Of a DNA stretch of 15,689 nt, positions 6,807 through 13,063 are shown piece after piece; within the stretch, counting starts at the first letter, position 1, and the number at the start of each line of letters is the position of its first letter. Origin of the DNA: Pilimelia columellifera (GTDB lineage Bacteria > Actinomycetota > Actinomycetes > Mycobacteriales > Micromonosporaceae); the NCBI RefSeq assembly GCF_039532605.1, contig NZ_BAAARY010000028.1:1-15689 (forward strand), written 5' to 3'. A model generated the notes under the pieces. That model did no database searches. It saw only the letters and a program-made list of their open reading frames with translations, and was not told the DNA's origin. The position numbers and the translations under genes are program-made.

Positions 6807-7622
6807 ATGCCTTATCGCGTGGTGATCGGGAACAACAAGGGAGGCAGCGGCAAGACCGCGACGACAGTCAACCTCGCTGCCGCGCTGGCCGAGGAAGGTC
6901 ACCGAGTCCTAGTCGTCGACATGGACCCGCAGGCCAACGCGAGCCGCAGGCTGGGCCGCCCCTTTAACCCGGCCGAGCCAGTGCCCACGACAGCCGAGGT
7001 GGTCAAGGCGGGTATAGATCAGGAAGGCGTCGCGGCTGCAGCGATCGCCGCGTGTGGCTGGAGCGGTGACTACGCCGAGCGCATCGACCTGATCCCCTCG
7101 CGGTTCGACTTGGAGAACCGCGTCAGCGAGGCCGGCGTCATCGGCGCCATCGGCCGGCTTTACACCGCGCTGGCAGGCGTTGACGACGAGTACGACGTCA
7201 CCCTGATCGACTGCCCACCGAGCCTGGGGCACCTCACTCAGCTCGGCATGGCGGCCGCCACCCACGCCCTATGCACCGTCGAACCCGAGTATGACGGTGT
7301 CGATGGCGCGGTCCGCTTCCGCGACTTCATCGCCAAGCACGGCCCGAGCCTGCGCCAGCCCGGTGCTTCGGGCGAGCTGCAGATGGCTGGCTTTGTCGTC
7401 ACCCGCGTCCGCGGCAACATCACCGCGCACGCCTACCAGATCGAGGGCCTGCCCGAGCTATTCGGTGAGCTGCTCTGGAGCCCACAGGTCCCCGAGCGGG
7501 CCGCCATCAAGGACGCCGGTGACATGCCCACCTCGCTTCGTTCCCTCGGCACCGGACCCGGCCGGGAGATGGCCGCCGTCTTCACCCAGCTCGCTAAGCA
7601 ACTGATGACGGTGCCCCGATGA
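6807..7622 (+). CDS. parA: ParA-family partition ATPase
   Basis: A 271-residue ATPase that would move or position plasmid DNA by ATP-driven polymerisation or gradient on the nucleoid. It has the deviant Walker A KGGSGKT (11-17, signature Lys11 and catalytic Lys16), the A' motif DMDPQ (38-42) and Walker B VTLIDCPP (131-138). There is no N-terminal DNA-binding domain, so it is type Ib and autoregulation should fall to the small partner. The frame opens as early as 6741, but I start at 6807: AGGAG lies five bases upstream and the earlier codons would translate the operator palindromes. The stop overlaps the next start (ATGA), so the two proteins are made together. Confidence 0.93.
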   Translation: MPYRVVIGNNKGGSGKTATTVNLAAALAEEGHRVLVVDMDPQANASRRLGRPFNPAEPVPTTAEVVKAGIDQEGVAAAAIAACGWSGDYAERIDLIPSRFDLENRVSEAGVIGAIGRLYTALAGVDDEYDVTLIDCPPSLGHLTQLGMAAATHALCTVEPEYDGVDGAVRFRDFIAKHGPSLRQPGASGELQMAGFVVTRVRGNITAHAYQIEGLPELFGELLWSPQVPERAAIKDAGDMPTSLRSLGTGPGREMAAVFTQLAKQLMTVPR

Positions 7623-8068
7623 CCCCCGCCCCCAAGCTGCAGCGCAGCCGCCCCGGTGGCTCCTCCGGCATCATGCCGACCCTCACCGCGGCCGTCGAGG
7701 CGCCCGTCGTCGGTACTCCGCCAGCCAACCAACAGACTGTCGGAGTTCCGGACTACCGGAGTCCGGAACTTACAGAGTCTCGTGCGGAGGCGCGTAAGCG
7801 GTCACAGGCCGAGCAGGACGCGGGCGAAGCCCCGCGGTACCTACAGATGGTGCGCAAGGAATCCCGGCTGCGGATGGACCAAGTCGACGCGCTAGCCGTC
7901 CTCACCCGGCAACTCGCCCGCCAGCGGACCCGCCGCGGCGGCGAACGCCTAACCGACAACACCCTGATCCGGATCGCCGTCGACCTCCTGCTCGACCGCG
8001 CAGACCGACTCAAGGGCAACACCGAGGACGAGCTGCTCGCTTCATTGAAAGACGTAATGAACAGGTAA
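7619..8068 (+). CDS. Ribbon-helix-helix partition protein (ParB/Omega-like)
   Basis: A 149-residue partner of ParA. Residues 1-70 are disordered, Pro/Ala-rich. Residues 79-126 fit a ribbon-helix-helix fold: strand ESRLRMDQV, helix DALAVLTRQLARQR, and helix TDNTLIRIAVDLLLDR. The position after parA with a 4-bp overlap and the repeat arrays on either side fit a centromere-binding adaptor that also represses the operon. The disordered N-terminus would stimulate ParA, as in other small ParB proteins. Oddities: a perfect inverted repeat lies inside the coding region (7744-7770, residues 42-51), and the last ~27 codons are duplicated at 199-283. Confidence 0.75.
   Translation: MTPAPKLQRSRPGGSSGIMPTLTAAVEAPVVGTPPANQQTVGVPDYRSPELTESRAEARKRSQAEQDAGEAPRYLQMVRKESRLRMDQVDALAVLTRQLARQRTRRGGERLTDNTLIRIAVDLLLDRADRLKGNTEDELLASLKDVMNR
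7744..7770. promoter_or_regulatory. Candidate centromere site inside the RHH coding sequence
   Basis: AGTTCCGGACT (7744-7754) and its exact reverse complement AGTCCGGAACT (7760-7770) form an 11-bp inverted repeat around a 5-bp spacer. It encodes part of the disordered N-terminus, where codons can drift freely. The left arm is identical to 6777-6787 in the parA operator. Confidence 0.6.
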
Positions 8069-8121
8069 CTAACAGACTCCGGAAGTTCGGAACTCCGGAG
8101 TAACGAAGTTCGGAGCATCCA
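7984..8121. repeat. Direct repeat, second copy (intact RHH gene end and flank)
   Basis: Matches 199-345 in the same orientation, with a constant 7785-bp offset up to and past the TAA stop, then 9 bp shorter in the repeat array. This copy belongs to the intact gene, so the 199-345 copy is the derived one. Recombination between them would excise a ~7.8 kb circle carrying the phospholipase/ABC cargo and parA with one RHH end. Confidence 0.85.
8076..8116. promoter_or_regulatory. Downstream partition-type repeats
   Basis: Contains ACTCCGGAAGT (8076-8086), the palindrome ACTCCGGAGT (8092-8101), and GAAGTTCGGA-type units at 8082-8090 and 8105-8114. These share the (A)CTTCCGGA/TTCGGAAGT core of the sites upstream of parA and inside the RHH gene, so they are further candidate binding sites or the distal part of one centromere. 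Confidence 0.55.
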
Positions 8122-8186
8122 TATTTGATCTTGGCGGGGTCAGTGGTCGGTGGCAGGCTGTCGATAGCGGTCTGCCGGTCGGTGTC

Positions 8187-8235
8187 GGCCCTGCGCTTGG
8201 GTAGCTGTCCCAGCCCGCCAATTTGTTGATCTTGG
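8187..8235 (+). repeat. 33-bp exact repeat copy 2 plus TTGATCTTGG repeat
   Basis: 8187-8219 is identical to 6165-6197. It runs into 8205-8235, which aligns to 5646-5676 (CTGTCCCAG...TTGATCTTGG). The unit abuts the resolvase stop. Three related copies in one window suggest a dispersed element or old recombination junctions. Confidence 0.7.
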
Positions 8236-8901
8236 CTACTTCGGCTGCGGTGCGGATGCTGTACGTGGTTGGGGTACGGCCGGCGCCGCAGCGTGTTCGA
8301 TGTCGGCGGGTTGCAGCGCCCGGTAGAGGGTTGAGCGGCCGATGCCGAGGTGGCGGGCGATGGTGGTGACGGATTCGCCGCGGGCTTGTCGGGCTTGGGC
8401 GATGGCGAGGACGTCGTCGGTGACTGTGATTGGCCGGCCGCCCCGGCGGCCTTGGGCGGCGGCGGCGCGTAGGCCGTCGAGGGTGCGTTCGCGGATGAGG
8501 TCGCGTTCCATTTCGGCGGCCATGGCGGCGACCATGAACAGCATCTTGTCGGCGATGGTGGCGCCGGCCGGTTTGTGGATGCCGGCGCAGATGCCGGTGA
8601 GGATGTGCAGGTTGATCCCGCGGGCGTGGAGCTGGTCTTCCAGGAAGACGAGCAGTTCCTTCATTGACCGGGCGACCCGGTCGGGTTTGTAGATCACCAA
8701 CGTATCGCCGGCGTGCAGCAGTTCCAGGGCGGCGGTCAGCTTCGGCCTGTCGCCACGGGTGGAGGCGGTCTCGACCAGAACCTGCCGGCAGTGCGCCGCG
8801 TCCAGGGCGTCGAGTTGGGCCTGGTGGTCTTGGGCGCGGGTGGAGACGCGGGCGTATCCGATGCGGACACTGTTGTCATACGGCGAGCCGGGGGCGGTCA
8901 T
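8236..8901 (-). CDS. Serine recombinase (Tn3/Hin-type resolvase-invertase)
   Basis: A 221-residue small serine recombinase. The catalytic domain (about 11-140) carries the nucleophile Ser20 in YARVSTRAQ and the active-site arginines in KPDRVARSM (Arg75, Arg78). The long E helix is about 110-140 (MAAEMERDLIRERTLDGLR), and a helix-turn-helix SVTTIARHLGIGRSTLYRAL closes the DNA-binding domain at about 167-186; a Pro/Ala tail follows. I start at 8901, not the upstream ATG at 8934, because the symmetric GTCCC boxes (8911-8974) would otherwise be coding and are expected to be its own binding sites. It could resolve plasmid multimers or invert or excise a segment. Its 3' end touches the TTGATCTTGG repeat. 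Confidence 0.88.
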   Translation of the reverse strand: MTAPGSPYDNSVRIGYARVSTRAQDHQAQLDALDAAHCRQVLVETASTRGDRPKLTAALELLHAGDTLVIYKPDRVARSMKELLVFLEDQLHARGINLHILTGICAGIHKPAGATIADKMLFMVAAMAAEMERDLIRERTLDGLRAAAAQGRRGGRPITVTDDVLAIAQARQARGESVTTIARHLGIGRSTLYRALQPADIEHAAAPAVPQPRTASAPQPK

Positions 8902-8910
8902 GCCGCGAAT

Positions 8911-9036
8911 CGTCCCGCAAACGTCCCGAAACATCGGTGAGCGACACCCAGTTTAGGGACTAGTTTTCGGGACGGATTTGGGCCGGGAAGTCCGCCGCCT
9001 GGCGACCGTCCCGGATACGAACGTTTATGGGACTGG
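8911..9036. promoter_or_regulatory. Symmetric res-like resolvase site / operator
   Basis: Two leftward boxes (CGTCCCGCAAA 8911-8921, CGTCCCGAAAC 8922-8932) face two rightward boxes (GTTTAGGGACTA 8951-8962, GTTTTCGGGACG 8963-8974) across an 18-bp centre. A third inverted pair lies beyond, with GTCCC at 9008-9012 and GGGAC at 9029-9033. Repeated ~12-bp inverted half-sites next to a resolvase gene are the usual form of a res site, which also represses the gene. It sits between the resolvase and the divergent gene at 9098 and could control both. Confidence 0.6.
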
Positions 9037-9061
9037 ACGGAAATACGATCCCCGTAAACAC

Positions 9062-9089
9062 TTGCGATCAACGCAATTGAGTGTACAGA
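9062..9089 (+). promoter_or_regulatory. Candidate leaderless promoter
   Basis: TTGCGA (9062-9067) and TACAGA (9084-9089) are spaced 16 bp and would start transcription close to the ATG at 9098, which lacks a ribosome binding site. Moderate match only. Confidence 0.35.
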
Positions 9090-9097
9090 ATGCATGC

Positions 9098-9556
9098 ATG
9101 AGTATTCGAGACACCTTCACCGACGTCGCTGCGATCCTGCACCCGATCCCACAGCCCAAGCAGGGCGAGGAACACGATGACGGCTTCCTCGCCCTGCGCG
9201 ACCTGGTCGCCGAGAGCCAGGAGAACGCCCTGGAGAACCTGCGGATCGGATGGGAGCACGCCGAGCAGGACCCGCTGATCTCCGCACTGGCTCAAGCCCG
9301 CCGCGCGAAGGAACTGGCCGAGCAGGAGATCCGGGAACTGCTCGCGTACGGCCGCGAGTTCGTCCAGCCCCGCCCCTACACCCTCAGTGACCTTGCCGCG
9401 GCCACCGGCATGTCCATCTCTGGCGTGCGCACCGCCTACGGACATCGCGACGTCGCGCAGGTCGCCGACGCCACCGGCGCCAAACCCCGCGAGTGGCGCG
9501 CCCCCGACCCAGACGCCGACGCCGACGCCGAAACGCGCAACGAGGATCTGGCATGA
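9098..9556 (+). CDS. Helix-turn-helix protein
   Basis: A 152-residue soluble protein. A helical middle (about 29-90: ALRDLVAES, then ALAQARRAKELAEQEIRELLAYG) leads to a helix-turn-helix YTLSDLAAATGMSISGVRTAYG (split near residues 94-115), then an acidic tail rich in Asp-Ala repeats. It resembles small DNA-binding proteins found beside plasmid and integrative-element genes of actinobacteria; I cannot name the family. The frame opens at 8978, but the earlier codons would cover the resolvase-site boxes and the promoter, so I start at 9098 (ATGCATGCATG offers three ATGs; the last is in frame). It overlaps the next gene by 4 bp and is divergent from the resolvase. Confidence 0.7.
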   Translation: MSIRDTFTDVAAILHPIPQPKQGEEHDDGFLALRDLVAESQENALENLRIGWEHAEQDPLISALAQARRAKELAEQEIRELLAYGREFVQPRPYTLSDLAAATGMSISGVRTAYGHRDVAQVADATGAKPREWRAPDPDADADAETRNEDLA

Positions 9557-9747
9557 ACGGGGCGGCGTGCATCTGCCGGACCCGCTGGCCCCGCCTCTAC
9601 GCCGTGATCGACGGCGTGCGATACGAAGTCGAGCCGACCCTGGCCGACAGCCCGACCAGCGCACTGTTCCGCGCCTGGTGCGCCCGACCCCCCACCACCA
9701 CAGGCGCTCACACAACGTCAACGGGACACCTCTTGCACTGCCAGTGA
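9553..9747 (+). CDS. Small Cys/Trp-rich protein coupled to the HTH gene
   Basis: A 64-residue protein whose ATG overlaps the preceding stop (ATGA), so it is translated by coupling. It starts MNGAACICRTRWPRLYAVIDG and has Cys6, Cys8 and later cysteines, with a short beta-like VIDGVRYEVEPTL segment. There is no signal peptide. I do not recognise it. The coupling makes it more likely to be real than other ORFs of this size, and it probably works with the HTH protein. Confidence 0.55.
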   Translation: MNGAACICRTRWPRLYAVIDGVRYEVEPTLADSPTSALFRAWCARPPTTTGAHTTSTGHLLHCQ

Positions 9748-9864
9748 AAGCGGCTGCCAGCGACAAGATGACCAACTACGCGGCATGGCCTGGTCCACCC
9801 CGGTCGGTGCGCTAGTGCCGGCGTACGACGGCCGCGGCCTGGGCTACCCGATGGCAAGCCGACC

Positions 9865-10007
9865 GGCGCCGCAGGCGTCGGACGGCGCGGCAGCCAGGCG
9901 ACGGCGACGGCCGCCCGCAGCGCCCGTCCCAGCCGGAACTGCGGCTACCGGCGGCGGGTGACAGTGACGGTGAACCGGGCGTGCGGCGCCAGGGTGGTGA
10001 CGTCGAC
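9865..10007 (-). pseudogene. Diverged copy of the zinc-finger gene 3' end
   Basis: Aligns without gaps to 10778-10920 (offset 913 bp), same orientation. Read on the minus strand, 10007 down to 9945 encodes VDVTTLAPHARFTVTVTRRR and a stop, the same C-terminus as the intact gene at 10858-11538 with one substitution (Ile to Thr). The copy also extends ~80 bp past the stop. It has no start. The two copies enclose the secreted-protein gene at 10023-10403. It is more diverged than the 199/7984 pair, hence older. Confidence 0.85.
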
Positions 10008-10022
10008 GTGGGCTGCTTGGCC

Positions 10023-10403
10023 CTAGCGTCGGACCTTCACGGACCTAGTCACGCTTGGGCCAGTCCAATCTCCGACGAACACCGTCGCTCGCCAGGTTCC
10101 CGGAAAGCACTGTTTGGGGAACGCTCGAGCTTGCCCGCCCTTCACGCTCTTAATCCTCTTGTTGACGTAGCGTGATGTGCCAGTCCGCTTAAACTGGAAG
10201 CCCACCCAATAAACATCCGACTCGCCCGCGGAGAAGACATCCGCTTGGAGGCGGACGAGACGGCATTTCTTGATTTGCTTAGGCGCGGTGAACCAAAGCT
10301 CAACCCCACCTTTGTAATTCTTCCCGGTAGCCTTGGCCGGCGATGCAATGAAGGTAGCGGCCAACGAGGCGAGGACTACGGCGGCGGTGATTAACCTCTT
10401 CAT
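10023..10403 (-). CDS. Secreted two-Cys protein
   Basis: A 126-residue exported protein, less GC-rich than its flanks. The signal peptide (Lys2-Arg3, core 4-20) ends at AKA|T (residue 25). The mature part is basic and beta-rich (VELWFTA, VYWVGFQFKRTG, TWRATVFVGDW) with one likely disulfide (Cys47, Cys99). I start at the ATG at 10403 because GGAG precedes it by five bases; the open frame extends to 10505 but the extra residues spoil the signal peptide. It resembles no family I know and does not align with the 4-Cys pair, though it shares their size and export. It lies between duplicated ends of the zinc-finger gene, as an inserted cargo would. Confidence 0.75.
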   Translation of the reverse strand: MKRLITAAVVLASLAATFIASPAKATGKNYKGGVELWFTAPKQIKKCRLVRLQADVFSAGESDVYWVGFQFKRTGTSRYVNKRIKSVKGGQARAFPKQCFPGTWRATVFVGDWTGPSVTRSVKVRR

Positions 10404-10857
10404 AAGATCTCCAGTAACTAGATCGAGCGCTGAATGGGTAACATCAGAACTGTCGCGAGAACTATTTTCAGGACTCGGCCAAGAGTTTTCAGCAACGCCC
10501 TTCATTCGTTCGGTCGAGGATTAAATCAAGGAACCATTCGGCTTGGAAAACGGCCAATAAACCTTAAATGCTTGTTCCCCCGTTTCGTACGACATAAATA
10601 GGTACATAAACCTACCCTCCGGCGTTCTTGGCTCAAAGCGGATAAGCACGACGATGGTCTCGGCAGGCTCGCGGGTCGCCCAGCGTCCTCACCGTCGCTG
10701 GCGGCAAAATGTACGAAGTGGTTCGTATCTGGGCGCGCCACAACAGCCCGGTCTACCGGCGGCCGAGGCCACCGACTGGCGCCGCAGGCGTCGGACGGCG
10801 CGGCAGCCGGACGACCGCGACGGCCATCCAGCAGCGCCGTCGCGGCCGGAACTGCGG
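10404..10857. other. Intergenic region upstream of the secreted gene
   Basis: No gene is supported. 10404-10640 is AT-richer than its surroundings and must carry the promoter of the minus-strand secreted gene. It holds palindromic pieces: TAGGT/ACCTA (10599-10614), TCGTACGA (10585-10592) and TACGAA/TTCGTA around GTGG (10712-10727). These could be operators. From 10778 on it is the flank of the zinc-finger gene, present in two copies in this window. Confidence 0.55.
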
Positions 10858-10920
10858 CTACCGGCGGCGGATGACGGTGACAGTGAACCGGGCGTGCGGC
10901 GCCAGGGTGGTGACGTCGAC
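10778..10920. repeat. Direct repeat, copy at the intact zinc-finger gene end
   Basis: 143 bp aligned without gaps to 9865-10007. It covers the last ~20 codons of the intact gene, its stop (10858-10860) and ~80 bp downstream. With its partner it brackets a 770-bp insert holding one secreted-protein gene. Confidence 0.85.
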
Positions 10921-11538
10921 GATCGGTTTATCGCCCCGGTGGATTCGTAGCTCACCGGCCGCCGCCAGTGACACCAGCACCGCGGCGGCGGTGTCGATCG
11001 ACGTGCGCGCCGCATCCGCCAGGCGCTCCAACGTGACGCTGGTCGACCCGCCCGGCGACTTAGCCAACGCCTGCCACACCGCGCTGCCTTCCACCGGCGG
11101 CCGCGGCGCGACACTCGCCGGCGCCGGCCGGTGCTGGGCGGGAATCGCCGCGGCCGCGGCCGCCAACGCCGCAGCGATATGCCCGTGGTGGTGCGGCTGA
11201 TGACGCAGCGGCCCGGTACGCAACTGCTTGGTCAACGCCTCCAACGCGGCCACCCACGCCCCAGCCATCGTGGGGTGTTTCGGTTGAACGACGCGCTCGA
11301 TCACCTGCCGTACCGGTTCCTCACGCAGCCGGCCGGCGGCGGCGTCAGCGTCGGCGCGGGCCTGCGCGGTGCGTAGCTCATACGCGCGTTGCCGGCAGCT
11401 CTTCGGACGCGAGCAGTACCGCGGCGCCGGGCCACGCCCAGGCGTCAACAGCGCCTCCCCGCACCACTGGCACAACACGATCAACGGCCGCTCGTAGACA
11501 CGCTGCTGCGGCTGCGCCTGGTCCTGCTCATCGCTCAC
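10858..11538 (-). CDS. Zinc-finger / winged-helix-like DNA-binding protein
   Basis: A 226-residue protein. A four-cysteine zinc ribbon lies near the N-terminus: CQWC (Cys23, Cys26) and YCSRPKSCRQRAYELR (Cys42, Cys48). This CxxC...YCS..CRQRAY pattern is common in small actinobacterial proteins on mobile elements. A long Ala/His-rich helical and linker part follows (60-150), then a predicted winged-helix domain (about 150-220: TSVTLERLADAARTSIDTAAAVLVSLAAAGEL and a closing strand, given in part). GTG start, no clear ribosome binding site. Probably a transcription regulator of the element. Upstream, GTCACTGAC (11554-11562) resembles the core of the palindrome at 11722-11736 and may be an operator. 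Confidence 0.72.
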   Translation of the reverse strand: MSDEQDQAQPQQRVYERPLIVLCQWCGEALLTPGRGPAPRYCSRPKSCRQRAYELRTAQARADADAAAGRLREEPVRQVIERVVQPKHPTMAGAWVAALEALTKQLRTGPLRHQPHHHGHIAAALAAAAAAIPAQHRPAPASVAPRPPVEGSAVWQALAKSPGGSTSVTLERLADAARTSIDTAAAVLVSLAAAGELRIHRGDKPIVDVTTLAPHARFTVTVIRRR

Positions 11539-11721
11539 GCCGGCACGATAACCGTCACTGACAAGTCAACGCACTAGTAGTGCCAGAGGTGTGTCGATTC
11601 CGGGCTAGTCAGCGGCGCGGCTCACGCCGCACGCCAGTTCAGAACCGGCACGCCACACACCGTGGGGCATCGACCATGCCCAGATGACCAGCGGCACGCG
11701 GTCAAACTAGACACTGCCGTA

Positions 11722-11736
11722 CCTGTCACTGACAGG
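11722..11736. promoter_or_regulatory. Operator-like palindrome
   Basis: CCTGTCA and TGACAGG around a single C form a perfect 15-bp palindrome. The core GTCACTGAC recurs at 11554-11562 just upstream of the zinc-finger gene, suggesting one regulator for both. Confidence 0.4.
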
Positions 11737-11792
11737 CCAACACGTTAACAATGCCTAGGTCCACCGGAGCGAGGCCGAACTGCGGAGCCAGG

Positions 11793-11810
11793 CCCGTAAA
11801 CCGGGTTTTT
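11793..11810 (+). terminator. Weak T-run hairpin
   Basis: CCCG (11793-11796) and CGGG (11802-11805) with a TAAAC loop, followed by TTTTT. The stem is short, but this is one of the few T-runs in the window. Confidence 0.3.
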
Positions 11811-11971
11811 ACTTCAACTTGCTCCGCGCGCAGCGGGGTGGCCGGAATGCGAGAACCAGAGCCGTCGGCAAGGGCCTACCGACACGGTCACCGTGGCCGC
11901 CCAGCTGCACCTGTGCCGGTTCGTGGTGGACATGGCGATCCAGGATTGAGATTCGGGTGCCGGGCGGTGGC

Positions 11972-12077
11972 TATGTAGGTGGGATCCGACACCGTTTGTA
12001 GGTGGGGGTGGACACCGCCTCTGGCGACGGTGAAGTCGATGTCGATGTCGATGTCGATGTCGATGAGAGTTGACACC
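11972..12077 (-). repeat. IS-like terminus with three GACACC boxes
   Basis: Boxes GACACC at 11988, 12011 and 12072. The first two lie in a 23-bp tandem direct repeat (11972-11994, 11995-12017; 18 of 23 identical). The third ends the unit GATGAGAGTTGACACC. Read on the minus strand it matches the layout of 13064-13137: outer GGTGTCARCTCTCATCGACAT, then two boxes 23 bp apart. Multiple internal boxes are typical of IS21-type ends. No transposase is present. Confidence 0.5.
12036..12065. repeat. (TCGATG) x5 hexanucleotide tract
   Basis: Five perfect copies of TCGATG in a row inside the IS-like terminus. The opposite terminus has only remnants of the unit, and the extra 16 bp between boxes here (61 versus 45) matches slippage expansion of this tract. 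Confidence 0.9.
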
Positions 12078-12252
12078 GCCCCTGCCTGTGCGGCACAGCG
12101 ACCCGACCGAAACCGTCACCGACGACCAGTGACGGAACCGCCGCGCGGCGGCCGTGGTCGACGCGGCACGCCGGCGGCGGTACGGTGCCCGCCGTACGCG
12201 ACCCACGCCCAACCCCCGGGCGGGCGGACGCGGGTGAGGTCATGGAGGACCG

Positions 12253-12831
12253 ATGGCTGGCGTGATGGACACCGACGAAATGGTCGAGCTACTGGCCAAG
12301 TTCGGCACACACATTGAGCTGGACTTCGACGCCGCGGCCGCCGACGGGAACAGCGGCGAGCTGATCGCCGCGAAACTCGCCCACACCCTGGTCGGGGTGT
12401 TCGAGGCACACGCCTCCCGCGCCGACGACGCCGCCCGCCAGACCGGCGCCACACCCCGCGACCTGGCCGACGCGACCCTGGGCGCGTTCGCCGGCGCGCG
12501 CTGCGGCGACGAGGTCGACGAGTGGGCGCTGCTGCAATGGCGGACCAACAAACTGGCGATGGCACTCAACGAGTTGGACTTCGGCGGCCCGTTCCCCCGC
12601 GCCGGCGACGTCGGCAGCGGCGACGTGCTGGTGCGCACCATCCGGGCCACCGCGGCCGCGCTCGGCGCGATGACCCACGCCAAACAGATCTCGATCAACC
12701 CGCTACGCGCCGACGGCGAGAGCGCCGAAGGCGGCGTGCTGCTGGCCAGGGCGATGGACGCCCTAGAACACGCCGTCAAAGACGCCGGCGCCCACCGAGC
12801 CGTCGGCGACCTCATGCGGATGGTCGACTAG
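12253..12831 (+). CDS. Hypothetical helical protein
   Basis: A 192-residue soluble protein, Ala/Asp-rich and predicted mostly helical, with no signal peptide or membrane segment. The ATG follows GGAGG (12244-12248) by four bases; another in-frame ATG is at 12265. Recognisable blocks are DEVDEWALLQWRTNKLAMAL (about 91-110) and a C-terminal helix pair ending LMRMVD. I know no family. It stands alone between two IS-like termini that face outward from it, so it may have been carried in with insertion sequences or simply be bracketed by their scars. Confidence 0.68.
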   Translation: MAGVMDTDEMVELLAKFGTHIELDFDAAAADGNSGELIAAKLAHTLVGVFEAHASRADDAARQTGATPRDLADATLGAFAGARCGDEVDEWALLQWRTNKLAMALNELDFGGPFPRAGDVGSGDVLVRTIRATAAALGAMTHAKQISINPLRADGESAEGGVLLARAMDALEHAVKDAGAHRAVGDLMRMVD

Positions 12832-12856
12832 CCGCCGCCGACGATGGCGTCACACG

Positions 12857-13060
12857 GTGAGCCGTGACGGCAACCGGCTCACCTTCGGCGGCAACATCCT
12901 GGAGACCGGCGCCGACTCCTACCGCCTGGCACCCACCACCACCACCGCCCGCGCCGCCGTCCCCGCGCCCCGCCTAACTCCGCCCGTCAACACCCAGAGC
13001 CCCGGACTCAAAATCCGGGGCTCTCATCGCAGGGCTCCCCAGGACGACGCCAGCGCCTGA
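12857..13060 (+). pseudogene. Possible IstB-type ATPase C-terminal relic
   Basis: The frame opens with GNRLTFGGNILETGADSYRL, which resembles the C-terminal tail of IS21-family IstB helper ATPases (a hydrophobic strand, a G-turn, then SYRL), after which the sequence degrades to low-complexity Thr/Ala/Pro. No Walker motifs are present and the GTG lacks a ribosome binding site. The resemblance is from memory and short. It agrees with the IS21-like terminus ~130 bp downstream, which raises my confidence a little. Confidence 0.3.
12996..13024 (+). terminator. Hairpin terminator
   Basis: AGAGCCCCGGA (12996-13006) pairs perfectly with TCCGGGGCTCT (13014-13024); loop CTCAAAA. No T-run. It lies between the unknown gene at 12253 and the IS-like end. 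The loop resembles a tRNA-Leu anticodon arm, but no other tRNA arms surround it. Confidence 0.6.
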
Positions 13061-13063
13061 AGT

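Larger units (their letters stand above)
11539..12252. other. Long non-coding region
   Basis: Over 700 bp without a gene I can support; the open frames here are shadows of GC bias and of a hexanucleotide repeat. It contains a perfect operator-like palindrome (11722-11736), a weak terminator (11793-11810), an IS-like terminus (11972-12077) with a TCGATG tract, and a very GC-rich stretch leading to the ribosome binding site GGAGG (12244-12248). Confidence 0.6.

Noticed and set aside
8902..8934. Longer resolvase start (ATG at 8934)
   Set aside because: No ribosome binding site, and the added codons would lie over the two GTCCCG boxes that look like its binding site. Not fully excluded.
9068..9775. 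235-residue minus-strand open frame opposite the HTH gene
   Set aside because: Low-complexity Gly/Arg/Val translation typical of an antisense frame in GC-rich DNA; the plus strand has a credible start, an HTH and a coupled second gene.
10404..10505. Longer start for the secreted protein at 10023-10403
   Set aside because: It would put 34 polar residues before a good signal peptide; GGAG lies just upstream of the internal ATG.
12036..12065. CRISPR-like short repeats
   Set aside because: Perfect 6-bp microsatellite without spacers; no cas genes in the window.
11814..12212. Minus-strand ORFs with His-Arg or Ile-Asp dipeptide runs
   Set aside because: The runs are translations of the TCGATG tract; no start signals or homology.
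12240..12815. Minus-strand open frame of 191 residues covering the unknown gene
   Set aside because: The plus frame has a ribosome binding site and balanced composition; the minus frame is Ser/Ala-rich without a start signal.
12996..13024. tRNA-Leu fragment
   Set aside because: Only one stem-loop matches an anticodon arm; no acceptor, D or T arms. Treated as a hairpin terminator.
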